From assembly GCF_014191355.1 (NCBI RefSeq), contig NZ_JACHWM010000003.1, positions 355,850 to 419,849 of the forward strand: DNA of 64,000 bases, in the 5' to 3' direction. The translations under genes were made by a program, and so were the position numbers. The notes under the pieces were generated by a model. It did no database searches. It worked only from the letters and a program-made list of their open reading frames with translations, and was not told the DNA's origin. Positions 17,186 through 25,100 of this stretch are shown one piece after another. The stretch is from Methylobacterium sp. R2-1 (GTDB lineage Bacteria > Pseudomonadota > Alphaproteobacteria > Rhizobiales > Beijerinckiaceae). The first letter of the stretch is position 1; every line of letters starts with the position of its first letter.

Positions 17186-17443
17186 ATGATCGCACGTACA
17201 GCCATCGCCCTGATGATCACCACGAGCGCCGCTCTGGCCGGCCCGGCGGCGGCACCGGTGGCCGACCGTGACACCCTGCGGCAGCACTGCACCGGGGATT
17301 ACCTGAGCTATTGCGGTGAGTTCGCGCCCGACAGCGCCGAGGTGCGCACCTGCTTCAAGCAGAACAAGGCCAAGCTCTCGCCGAACTGTCAGGCGGCGAT
17401 CACCAGCTACAACAAGGCCCAGAAGCGCGCCGACCTCCGCTGA
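17186..17443 (+). CDS. Secreted cysteine-rich-repeat protein (85 aa)
   Basis: The ATG at 17186 begins a signal peptide (MIARTAIALMITTSAALAGP, cleavage near AAA). The mature part (RQHCTGDYLSYCGEFAPDS, then VRTCFKQNKAKLSPNC) has the four-Cys spacing of the Cys-rich FGFR/GLG1-type repeat found in small periplasmic proteins of Rhizobiales. Two disulfides are expected. Function unknown. It lies between the SGNH-like gene and convergent tgt. A weak hairpin (16995-17020) separates it from the gene upstream. Confidence 0.75.
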   Translation: MIARTAIALMITTSAALAGPAAAPVADRDTLRQHCTGDYLSYCGEFAPDSAEVRTCFKQNKAKLSPNCQAAITSYNKAQKRADLR

Positions 17444-17453
17444 GGCGGGCCGA

Positions 17454-18593
17454 TCAGCCTTTCGCGGCGGCCTCCGCCCGGGCCCAGCCGTCCTTGGTCT
17501 CGGCCACGAAATCCGCGAGCCGCCCGGCGTAAATCGCCGCACGCATGCCGGCCATCAGGGCTTGGTAGTAGGCGAGGTTGTTCCAGGTCAGCAGCATCAT
17601 CCCCAGGATCTCGTCGGAGCGGACGAGGTGGTGGAGATAGGCGCGGGAATAGTCCCGTGCCGCCGGGCAGTCCGAGGCCTCGTCGAGGGGCCGGGTGTCC
17701 TCGGCGTGGCGGGCGTTGCGCAGGTTGATCCGGCCATGCCGGGTATAAGCGAGCCCATGCCGCCCGGCGCGGGTCGGCATCACGCAATCGAACATGTCGA
17801 TGCCGCGCATCACCGACTGCATCAGGTCGTCGGGAGTACCGACGCCCATGAGGTAGCGCGGCTCGGTGGAAGGCAGATGCGGCTCCACGGTCTCGATCAT
17901 CGCCAGCATCACCGCTTGCGGCTCGCCGACGGCGAGTCCGCCGATGGCGTAGCCCTTGAGATCGAGGTCAGTCAGCGCCCGCGCGCTCTCGACCCGCAGC
18001 TCCGGCACGTCGCCGCCCTGGACGATGCCGAAGAGTGCCTTGCCCGGCTGCTCGCCGAAGGCGACGCGGCAGCGTTCGGCCCAGCGCAGCGAGAGGTGCA
18101 TCGCCTTCTCGATCTCTGGCCGCTCGGCCGGCAGGCGCACGCACTCGTCGAGCTGCATCTGGATGTCGGAGCCGAGCAGGCCCTGGATCTCGATGGAGCG
18201 CTCCGGGCTCATCCGATGGGCAGTGCCGTCGAGATGGGAGCGGAAGGTCACGCCCTCCTCGTCGATCTTCCGGAGCGCGGAGAGCGACATCACCTGGAAG
18301 CCGCCGGAATCGGTGAGAATCGGCCCGTCCCAGCGCATGAAGCGGTGGAGCCCACCGAGCCGCGCCATCCGCTCGGCGCCGGGGCGCAGCATCAGGTGAT
18401 AGGTGTTGCCGAGCACCACATCGGCACCGAGGTCGCGCACCTGCTCCGGGTACATTGCCTTGACGGTCGCTGCCGTGCCCACCGGCATGAAGGCCGGCGT
18501 GCGGATTTGTCCACGCGGCATGGCGATATGGCCGGTGCGAGCCTGCCCGTCGGTGGCGGAGACCGTGAAGGAGAAGTCGAGGGGATCTGTCAT
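17454..18593 (-). CDS. tgt: tRNA-guanine transglycosylase (queuosine)
   Basis: A 379-residue enzyme that exchanges guanine-34 of GUN-anticodon tRNAs for preQ1. [12 protein letters not shown] carries the base Asp95. [14 protein letters not shown] holds the nucleophile Asp269, and VQGG lies near 192. Zinc-site variation is seen: where the E. coli enzyme has C-D-C-Y-T-C, this one reads S307-D-C309-P-A-A312, so two of three Cys ligands are missing. The ATG (complement of 18591-18593) overlaps the stop of the upstream nucleotidyltransferase gene as ATGA, so tgt is probably translationally coupled as the third gene after queA. Confidence 0.95.
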   Translation of the reverse strand: MTDPLDFSFTVSATDGQARTGHIAMPRGQIRTPAFMPVGTAATVKAMYPEQVRDLGADVVLGNTYHLMLRPGAERMARLGGLHRFMRWDGPILTDSGGFQVMSLSALRKIDEEGVTFRSHLDGTAHRMSPERSIEIQGLLGSDIQMQLDECVRLPAERPEIEKAMHLSLRWAERCRVAFGEQPGKALFGIVQGGDVPELRVESARALTDLDLKGYAIGGLAVGEPQAVMLAMIETVEPHLPSTEPRYLMGVGTPDDLMQSVMRGIDMFDCVMPTRAGRHGLAYTRHGRINLRNARHAEDTRPLDEASDCPAARDYSRAYLHHLVRSDEILGMMLLTWNNLAYYQALMAGMRAAIYAGRLADFVAETKDGWARAEAAAKG

Positions 18594-19432
18594 CGGTCCG
18601 CGGATGTGGGAGCGTGTGCACCGGCCTGATAGCGCGGGGCGCCGTCGATCAGGAAACGCATGGTGTCGAGGCCCGCGCGCATTTCCGCTGAGGAGACACG
18701 CTCCAGCGCGCCGTCGCGGGCGTCGAGCGCGTCCCAAACCGCCGGCTGATGCGCCTCCGGCAGGTGATCCAGCACGAAGCGGCCGCCCTCGCGCTTCGAG
18801 ACGATCCGCCCGGTGGCGAGGGTGCAGAGGATGCGGCTCACGCCGAGAACGCCCCATTCGAGAGCCGCAGCGTCGCAGGTGTCGTCGGGCGTCTTGCCGG
18901 CGAGCGCTGTCTCGTGACGCGCGAGCCAGGGGCGCCAGTGCGCTTCGAGGTTGGCGCGGCAGTAGGCGTGCAGCCGTGCGTCATCGTCGGCGATGTTCAG
19001 CGCCGCCGGCGCCGCTCCGAGAATCGGACGGCTCGTGCGTGAGAGACAGCGCCAGATTGACGGATTCACCTCGCGGCAGGGCTCGCCGGTCCGGAGTTGC
19101 CCGTCCACGCTGAAGGGCACGACGGCGTCGGGCTCCGGCGGGTGCCGCACGGCATCGATCGGCAGGTAGAGGCCGTCGAAATGCGGCCCGCCGGCCCGCG
19201 CCAGGGCGGCGTGGACCCGCGCCAGCGCTTCCGTCTCTGCCTCATCCGCCGGTCCGTCGAGGAGGGCGACGAAATCGATGTCGCTGCGGCCCGGTCGGAA
19301 ATCGCCGAGTGCCACCGAGCCGACGAGGTAGAGTCCGCGCAGCTTCGGGCCGCCCTCGCTCGCCATAAGGCCGAGGAAGCGATCGACAATGCGGGCGACG
19401 TCGACCCGGAGCGGCGGGCGCCGGCTGCTCAT
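18590..19432 (-). CDS. AadA-like nucleotidyltransferase between queA and tgt
   Basis: A 280-residue protein with a pol-beta-type nucleotidyltransferase domain: [17 protein letters not shown] gives the GS...DxD metal site (about residues 38-54). A helical C-terminal domain resembles DUF4111 of aminoglycoside adenylyltransferases (AadA/ANT(9)-like). Both ends overlap neighbours by ATGA: its start with the queA stop (19429-19432) and its stop with the tgt start (18590-18593). Such coupling suggests constant stoichiometry with queuosine genes. Activity could be nucleotidyl transfer to a small molecule, an antibiotic or RNA; none can be chosen from sequence. Confidence 0.8.
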   Translation of the reverse strand: MSSRRPPLRVDVARIVDRFLGLMASEGGPKLRGLYLVGSVALGDFRPGRSDIDFVALLDGPADEAETEALARVHAALARAGGPHFDGLYLPIDAVRHPPEPDAVVPFSVDGQLRTGEPCREVNPSIWRCLSRTSRPILGAAPAALNIADDDARLHAYCRANLEAHWRPWLARHETALAGKTPDDTCDAAALEWGVLGVSRILCTLATGRIVSKREGGRFVLDHLPEAHQPAVWDALDARDGALERVSSAEMRAGLDTMRFLIDGAPRYQAGAHAPTSADR

Positions 19433-20535
19433 GGGGTGCCCTCCGGACGTGGAGCGGGCTCCGGGAACAGCAGGCTGGCGTCGCCGTAGGAGTAGAAGCG
19501 GTAGCCGGATTGGATGGCGTGAGCATAGGCTCCGCGCATGGTGTCGAGGCCGGAGAAGGCCGAGACCAGCATGAACAGGGTCGAGCGCGGCAGGTGGAAG
19601 TTCGTCACCAGCGCATCGACCGCGCGGAAGCGGTAGCCCGGCGTGATGAAGATGTCGGTGGCCCCTGAGAACGGGCGGATCGTGCCGTCAGGACCGGCCG
19701 CGCTCTCCAGGAGCCGCAGGGCGGTGGTGCCGACTGCGACGATCCGGTTGCCCCGCGCCCGTACGGCGTTGAGCCGCTCGGCGGTGGCGGCGTCGAGGAT
19801 GCCGATCTCGGCGTGCATCCGGTGGGCGTCGGTGTCGTCCGCCTTCACCGGCAGGAAGGTGCCGGCCCCGACATGCAGGGTCACGTGGACCCGCTCGATC
19901 CCCGCCGCATCGATCCCGGCGAGCAGTGCTTCGGAAAAGTGCAGCCCGGCGGTGGGGGCGGCGACCGCGCCGGGTTCGCGGGCATAGACCGTCTGATAGT
20001 CGGTTGTGTCCTGCGCGTCGGTGGCGCGCTTGCCCGCGATGTAGGGGGGCAGCGGCAGAGCCCCGAGCCCGGCGATGGCCTCGTCGAGCGCTGGCCCGGA
20101 CAGGTCGAAGCGCAGCAGGATCTCGCCGCCCTCCCCCCGTTCCTCCACCGTGGCGTCGAGTCCGGACAGGGCGCAGACTTCACTCGCCCCCTCGCTGCCG
20201 AAGCGGATGCGGTCGCCGGGGGCGAGGCGCTTGGCCGGGCGGGCGAAGGCGCGCCAGCGGTCGGGTGCCTCGCGAAGGTGCAGCATTGCCTCGCAGCGCT
20301 GCCCCGAGCCGCCCGCCCGGTGCCGGATGCCGGAGAGGCGGGCCGGGATCACCCGCGTGTCGTTGAAGACGAGGGCGTCGCCGGGGCTCAGGAGGGCGGG
20401 CAGGTCGCGCACGCCGCGATCCGCCAGGTTTTCGCCGGGGCGCACCACGAGCAGGCGGCTCGCGTCGCGCGGGCTCGCCGGCCGCAGCGCGATTGCAGCC
20501 TCCGGCAACTCGAAATCGAACAGGTCCACGCGCAT
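19429..20535 (-). CDS. queA: S-adenosylmethionine:tRNA ribosyltransferase-isomerase
   Basis: A 368-residue QueA, which transfers the ribosyl part of SAM to preQ1 in tRNA to make epoxyqueuosine. Characteristic segments: [19 protein letters not shown] at the N-terminus, [41 protein letters not shown] and [16 protein letters not shown] near the C-terminus. Length is normal for the family. It is first in the queA-nucleotidyltransferase-tgt unit and divergent from the monooxygenase gene, with about 100 bases between the starts. Confidence 0.96.
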   Translation of the reverse strand: MRVDLFDFELPEAAIALRPASPRDASRLLVVRPGENLADRGVRDLPALLSPGDALVFNDTRVIPARLSGIRHRAGGSGQRCEAMLHLREAPDRWRAFARPAKRLAPGDRIRFGSEGASEVCALSGLDATVEERGEGGEILLRFDLSGPALDEAIAGLGALPLPPYIAGKRATDAQDTTDYQTVYAREPGAVAAPTAGLHFSEALLAGIDAAGIERVHVTLHVGAGTFLPVKADDTDAHRMHAEIGILDAATAERLNAVRARGNRIVAVGTTALRLLESAAGPDGTIRPFSGATDIFITPGYRFRAVDALVTNFHLPRSTLFMLVSAFSGLDTMRGAYAHAIQSGYRFYSYGDASLLFPEPAPRPEGTP

Positions 20536-20636
20536 CCCGCGCCATCAGCACGGATGGGCGCCCGACGCAAATGGCGGATTGATCCAGGAGGCCGCCAAGG
20601 GCAGCATGGCCCGGAGGTTCGGCAGAGGCAGAGTCT

Positions 20637-22097
20637 ATGGCAGACGTCCTGATCGTGGGTGCCGGGCCGGTCGGCCTGACGCTCGCCTGCGAACTCGCGC
20701 GCTATCGCGTCGGCGTCCGGCTGATCGACCGCGCTCGCCAAGCGACGCGGACCTCCAAGGCGCTCGTCGTCTGGTCACGTACCCTCGAACTGATGGACCG
20801 GATGGGCTGCACCGAGGCCTTCCTCGCCGCGGGACTGCGTGCTCGCGGTGCGATCCTGCGCGGCGGCGGCCGGGTGCTCGGCGGACCGGATTTTTCCGAT
20901 ATCGCCAGCCCCTACGCCTTCGGGCTGATGATCCCGCAGAGCGACACCGAGCGGCTGCTCGCCGAACATCTGCGCGGCTTCGGGGTCGCGGTCGAGCGTG
21001 AGGTCGAACTCACGGCCTTCTCACAGACGGCCGACGGGGTGGAGGCGCGGCTCGCCCACGCCGACGGGCGTGAGGAGCAGGTCACGACGGCCTACCTGAT
21101 CGGCTGCGACGGCGCCCACAGCGCCGTGCGCCACGGCCTCGGCCTGCCCTTCCAGGGCACGGCGCAGGGCGATGAGTGGCTGCTGGCCGATATCCGCCTC
21201 GACGGCGTCGGCGCGCCGCCCGGCGACGCGATCGCGGTCTATCTCCACCAGGACGGTCCGTTCGTGATCTTCCCGATCCCAGGCGGACGGGCGCGGGTGG
21301 TCGCGACGGTCGGGCGCGCGGATGGGCGAGTAAGGCCCGATCCGACGCTGGCCGAGGTGCAGGCTCTGGTCGCCGCGCGGGCCGGGCCCGGCATCCGCGT
21401 TTCCGATCCGGTCTGGCTCAGCCGCTTCCGCATCCACGAGCGCAAGGTCTCCGAGTACCGAAGGGATCGGGTCTTCCTGGCGGGGGATGCGGCCCATATT
21501 CACAGCCCGGCCGGCGGACAGGGCATGAACACCGGCATGCAGGATGCGGTGAACCTCGCCTGGAAGCTCGCCCTGGTGCTGCGTGGGACGGCGGCCCCGA
21601 GGCTCCTCGACAGCTACAGCCCGGAGCGCAACGCCGTCGGCGAGATGGTTCTGCGCAATGCCGGGCGGCTGACTGCCATGGCGACGCTGGCCAACCCTCT
21701 CGCCCAGTCCGTCCGCAACCGCGCGCTGCGGCTTCTTCTCAGCCTTCCGGCGGTGCGGCGGCGGATGGCGGCGACGATGAGCGAGATCGAGATCGGCTAT
21801 CCCGCCTCCCCGCTCTCCGTCGGGTCGGGCGCCGGCCGGCGCTGGCGGCCGGAGGATGCGGCCGGGCCTCCGCCTGGTGCGGGCGCGGACCCGCGCTTCG
21901 TCCTCTACGCCGCGGATGCCGAAAGCGGGACGGCACTCGGCGGCCGGTTTCCCGGCCTGGTTCAGCCCGTCCCGCGCAAGAATCCGGAGCCGGGGCGCCT
22001 GCATCTCGTGCGCCCGGACGGCTATGTCGGGTTCGCGGCTGGCGCCGCCGACTGGGATGCAGCTGCGCGCTACCTGAAAGAATGCGGGACAGCCTGA
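20637..22097 (+). CDS. FAD-dependent aromatic-ring monooxygenase family protein
   Basis: A 486-residue flavoprotein of the p-hydroxybenzoate hydroxylase/PheA-TfdB class. IVGAGPVGLTLACELA (about residues 6-21) is the FAD GxGxxG motif, IGCDGAHSAVR is the DG motif and FLAGDAAHIHSPAGGQGMN is the GD motif, followed by DAVNLAWKLA. A short thioredoxin-like C-terminal tail is present. Such enzymes hydroxylate phenolic or polyketide substrates with NAD(P)H and O2. No adjacent ring-cleavage genes point to a substrate. Confidence 0.88.
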   Translation: MADVLIVGAGPVGLTLACELARYRVGVRLIDRARQATRTSKALVVWSRTLELMDRMGCTEAFLAAGLRARGAILRGGGRVLGGPDFSDIASPYAFGLMIPQSDTERLLAEHLRGFGVAVEREVELTAFSQTADGVEARLAHADGREEQVTTAYLIGCDGAHSAVRHGLGLPFQGTAQGDEWLLADIRLDGVGAPPGDAIAVYLHQDGPFVIFPIPGGRARVVATVGRADGRVRPDPTLAEVQALVAARAGPGIRVSDPVWLSRFRIHERKVSEYRRDRVFLAGDAAHIHSPAGGQGMNTGMQDAVNLAWKLALVLRGTAAPRLLDSYSPERNAVGEMVLRNAGRLTAMATLANPLAQSVRNRALRLLLSLPAVRRRMAATMSEIEIGYPASPLSVGSGAGRRWRPEDAAGPPPGAGADPRFVLYAADAESGTALGGRFPGLVQPVPRKNPEPGRLHLVRPDGYVGFAAGAADWDAAARYLKECGTA

Positions 22098-22163
22098 GAG
22101 CGGTGCAGCCGAGGCGCCTCCTCGCGCGTTGAGCTTTCGATCCGACGGAGGAAGCCGCCCACG

Positions 22164-22406
22164 ATGATATGGTTTGCCGCACGTCCGCGCGATCCCGCCG
22201 ACCCGCGCTGGCCTCTGCCCGAGACGCTGCGGATCACCCTCAAGGCTGAGAACACGGACGCTACCCGTCGCCGCTTCGAGAAGGTCTATCCGAGTGAGCC
22301 TTTCGGAACGCCGGGTCATCCAACTGGCGATGGGGGCAGCAGCTTCCGGGGCGATGCAGAGGCCTTGGTGGTGGGGATCGATGCGCCACTTGCACCGAAC
22401 ACGTGA
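22164..22406 (+). CDS. Hypothetical protein (80 aa)
   Basis: The product begins MIWFAARPRDPADPRWPLPE. It is Pro/Arg-rich at the N-terminus and Gly-rich near the C-terminus, with no signal peptide or clear domain. GGAGG lies about 12 bases before the ATG, a long spacing. It sits between the monooxygenase gene and another small gene on the same strand. Family not recognised. Confidence 0.4.
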   Translation: MIWFAARPRDPADPRWPLPETLRITLKAENTDATRRRFEKVYPSEPFGTPGHPTGDGGSSFRGDAEALVVGIDAPLAPNT

Positions 22407-22439
22407 AGCGGGCAGCCGGTCCCTGAGGATGTCTTCGCC

Positions 22440-22688
22440 ATGACTGAAGCCGGCAAGAAGCCGCTGCACGAGACCCTCGACGCGCAGCTCGTGCGCTACT
22501 GGGAGCGGGAGGCGGCCCGCTTCGACGAATTGTCGGCGCGGGCGAGTTTCGGCTGGATCGGCCGCCTCTATGCCCGCAAAGCGCGGCGGGCTCTCGAGAA
22601 GGCCGAGCGGTCCCGCGCGAAGGAGGTCGCCCGAGGCCGCCTCCCCGCGACGGCGCAGGCGGCTTCGGAGGGCGATAGCCCGAGCTAA
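22440..22688 (+). CDS. Hypothetical helical protein (82 aa)
   Basis: The product begins MTEAGKKPLHETLDAQLVRY and is mostly amphipathic, highly charged helix (about residues 8-65) with an Ala/Ser tail. No membrane segment. It precedes the CDF transporter gene by about 70 bases on the same strand, so co-transcription is possible. Family not recognised. Confidence 0.5.
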   Translation: MTEAGKKPLHETLDAQLVRYWEREAARFDELSARASFGWIGRLYARKARRALEKAERSRAKEVARGRLPATAQAASEGDSPS

Positions 22689-22759
22689 AACCTTTGCCGT
22701 GGCCTTCCGGAAGCGCGGATCGTAAGGGCGGGACGTCCCCTCCCCGCCCCTGAAGTCGC

Positions 22760-23647
22760 ATGACAGGAACCGAGAAGGCCGCCCTGGCGTCCGCCGCCGT
22801 CGGCGTGCTCGTCACCGCGCTGAAATTCACAGCCTACTGGCTCACCGGCAGCCTCGCGCTCTATTCCGACGCGCTGGAGAGCATCATCAACGTCGTGGCC
22901 GCGGCCTGCGCGTTCCTGGCCGTGCGCGTCGCCGCGCAGCCGGCCGACGAGGATCACCCCTACGGCCACCACAAGGCCGAGTACTTCTCCGCGGTGATCG
23001 AGGGCGCGCTGGTCATCGTCGCCGCCCTGCTGATCCTGCGCGAAGCCTATTTCGGCGTCCTCGACCCGAAACCGCTCGATGCGCCCGCGCTCGGCCTCGC
23101 GGTCAATGGCGTCGCCACCGTGATCAACGCGGTCTGGGCGCTGCTGCTGTTCCGGCGCGGCCGACGGCTGCGCTCGCCCGCCCTGTTGGCCGATGCCCGC
23201 CACATCCTCGCCGACGTGGTGACCTCGGGCGGCGTGCTCGTCGGCCTCGGGCTCGTCCTCGCCACCGGAACCCTGGTGCTCGATCCGATCGTGGCGGGCC
23301 TCGTCGCCCTCAACATCCTCTGGTCGGGCTGGACCATGGTGCGCGATTCGGTCAACGGCCTGATGGATCAGGCGGCCTCGCCCGAGATGGTCAGCCGCAT
23401 CCGCGGTCTAATCTCGACGCACAGCGAGGGCGCGCTGGAGGCCCACGACGTGCGCACTCGCCATGCCGGCAGCGCCACCTTCATCGACTTCCACCTCGTC
23501 GTGCCGGGCGAGATGACGGTGTTCGAGTCCCACGCGATCTGCGACCGGCTGGAGGGCGTGATCGAGGCAGAGATCGAGGGCGCGGTGGTGGTGATCCATG
23601 TCGAGCCGGCCGATCAGGCCAAGAGTCGCGGCGTGCCGGTGATCTGA
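22760..23647 (+). CDS. Cation diffusion facilitator (CDF) metal exporter
   Basis: A 295-residue inner-membrane protein with six helices. Helix 2 carries SDALES and helix 5 carries DARHILADV, the two halves of the transport-site metal ligands of the FieF/ZitB-type family. HPYGHHKAEY lies in the conserved loop after helix 2. A C-terminal cytoplasmic ferredoxin-like domain (about residues 205-295) with H(D)VRTRHAGSATFIDFHL matches the metal-sensing dimer domain. It exports divalent cations (Zn, Fe, Co or Ni) against protons; the metal is not determinable here. Confidence 0.92.
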   Translation: MTGTEKAALASAAVGVLVTALKFTAYWLTGSLALYSDALESIINVVAAACAFLAVRVAAQPADEDHPYGHHKAEYFSAVIEGALVIVAALLILREAYFGVLDPKPLDAPALGLAVNGVATVINAVWALLLFRRGRRLRSPALLADARHILADVVTSGGVLVGLGLVLATGTLVLDPIVAGLVALNILWSGWTMVRDSVNGLMDQAASPEMVSRIRGLISTHSEGALEAHDVRTRHAGSATFIDFHLVVPGEMTVFESHAICDRLEGVIEAEIEGAVVVIHVEPADQAKSRGVPVI

Positions 23648-23692
23648 GGACAACACGACCGGTCCGGATCCCGGTTCGATGCCTGTCGGGTT

Positions 23693-23869
23693 CTACCGGC
23701 CGCGCCGATGGCTCAGGTAGGCCGCCAATCCCGCCGCCGGAGGGACTGCGGCCAGGATGAAGCCCGCGACCTTCCACGCCGCCCCTTCGGCCAGCATGGC
23801 GGCGAGCCCGGCGATCGTGACGGTCGTCACCGCCAGCGCGACGCCGGTGGGATGGCGCGCCCAGATCAT
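23693..23869 (-). CDS. Small two-helix membrane protein (58 aa)
   Basis: The product begins MIWARHPTGVALAVTTVTIA and has two hydrophobic segments with a short Gly/Ala turn, ending in SHRRGR. Its ATG overlaps the stop of the PepSY gene as ATGA. Small membrane proteins of this kind (DUF3649/DUF3325-like) often accompany siderophore receptor-PepSY pairs, so it is probably part of the iron-uptake unit. Exact family uncertain. Confidence 0.65.
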   Translation of the reverse strand: MIWARHPTGVALAVTTVTIAGLAAMLAEGAAWKVAGFILAAVPPAAGLAAYLSHRRGR

Positions 23870-25092
23870 GCCGTTTGCCCTGCCCCGCGCTCCTCGCCCG
23901 CCGCCTTCCGGCGCGGACGGCGGGCGAACCACAGCCACGCGCCGTTGCCGGTGACGAAGAGCGTGAACCACGCGCAGGCCGTCCAGAGCAGCTTGAGCGG
24001 CAGGCCGCCGTAATCGCCGAAATGCAGCGGTTGCGAGAGTTGCGTCACCACGAGGTACCAGGGCAAAGTCGCGATCTCGGCCACCCGCGCATCCGCCGCA
24101 TCGACCAGGGCGATCTCGAAAAGCCGCTTCTGAAGGCCCTCGGGGCCGACCAGCAGCACCGTAAAATGCCGGTCGGTGGAGAAGGCGCTGCCGGGATAGA
24201 GCATCAGGCTCGTCCGCCAGCCGGGCTTGGCCGCTTCCGCCGCGGCGCGCACCGCGTCGAGGGAAGCGCCCGGTCCCGTAGCGAGTGCGTGGCCTTGTCC
24301 ACCGTGAGCGACGGCCAGGCGCTGCAACTCGGTCGCCTGCCAGACCTTCAGGGCGATGTCCCCGAGCGCGAGGGTGACGCCGGTCGCGCTGACGAGGAGC
24401 GCCCAACCGAGCGTCACCGTGCCGAGGAAGTTGTGCAGGTCGCGCTGGCGCAGGCGCTCGCCCCGGCCGCGCCGGATCAGGCCGAAGGCGAGGCCCTTGA
24501 TGAAGGGGCCGTAGATCACGACTCCCGTGACGAGGCAGATCACCACGAGCAGGGCGACGACCCCGCCCGCGAGTTCGCCCGGCAGGCCGAGGAACCAGTT
24601 GGCGTGCAGGGTGAGGATGATCCCGGTCGGTGTCGAGCGCGGATCGGGCGCCTCGATCGCGGTGCCGCGATATCGGTCGAGCACGACGGGCTTGGCCCCG
24701 TCGAAGGAGCGGGTGCCGGGCTCCACGAGGCTGACGGTGACCCGCTCGGGATGGTCCGCATCGAAGACCAGTGCCAGCGGTCGCCGCTCCGGAGTCTTGG
24801 CCACTGCGGTGGCGACGATCTCGGAGAGCGGACGCTCGGGCGTGCCCGGCGAGGCCGCTTCCGCATGCGCCGCGTAACCGAGGCCCTCGTCGATCTCCTC
24901 GTGGAAGATCAGGATCGTCCCGGTGATGCAGAGGATCAGGAAGAACGGTGCCGCGATCAGCCCGGTCCAGCGGTGCAGCCACAGCGAGACGCGAAACCCG
25001 CGCGACGCGGTGAAGCGGACCGGTGCAACCGCCGCCGCACCCGGCGGCGGTCGCGTCCTCGTCCCCGCCACGATGCGCGCCGGATGCGTCAC
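23866..25092 (-). CDS. PepSY-associated transmembrane protein
   Basis: About 408 residues starting at GTG 25092, just after the TonB receptor stop. It has four long transmembrane helices: LWLHRWTGLIAAPFFLILCITG near the N-terminus, a pair around the middle (LTLHANWFLGLPGE then VVALLVVICLVTGVVIYG; HNFLGTVTLGWALLVSATG) and a final one near TLFVTGNGAWLWFARR. Two periplasmic PepSY-like regions lie between. Family members sit beside TonB-dependent siderophore receptors and are thought to act in ferric-siderophore reduction or inner-membrane handling (for example FoxB, FpvG). GGCAGGG upstream supports the GTG start. Confidence 0.85.
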   Translation of the reverse strand: MTHPARIVAGTRTRPPPGAAAVAPVRFTASRGFRVSLWLHRWTGLIAAPFFLILCITGTILIFHEEIDEGLGYAAHAEAASPGTPERPLSEIVATAVAKTPERRPLALVFDADHPERVTVSLVEPGTRSFDGAKPVVLDRYRGTAIEAPDPRSTPTGIILTLHANWFLGLPGELAGGVVALLVVICLVTGVVIYGPFIKGLAFGLIRRGRGERLRQRDLHNFLGTVTLGWALLVSATGVTLALGDIALKVWQATELQRLAVAHGGQGHALATGPGASLDAVRAAAEAAKPGWRTSLMLYPGSAFSTDRHFTVLLVGPEGLQKRLFEIALVDAADARVAEIATLPWYLVVTQLSQPLHFGDYGGLPLKLLWTACAWFTLFVTGNGAWLWFARRPRRKAAGEERGAGQTA

Positions 25093-25100
25093 GGCCCTGC

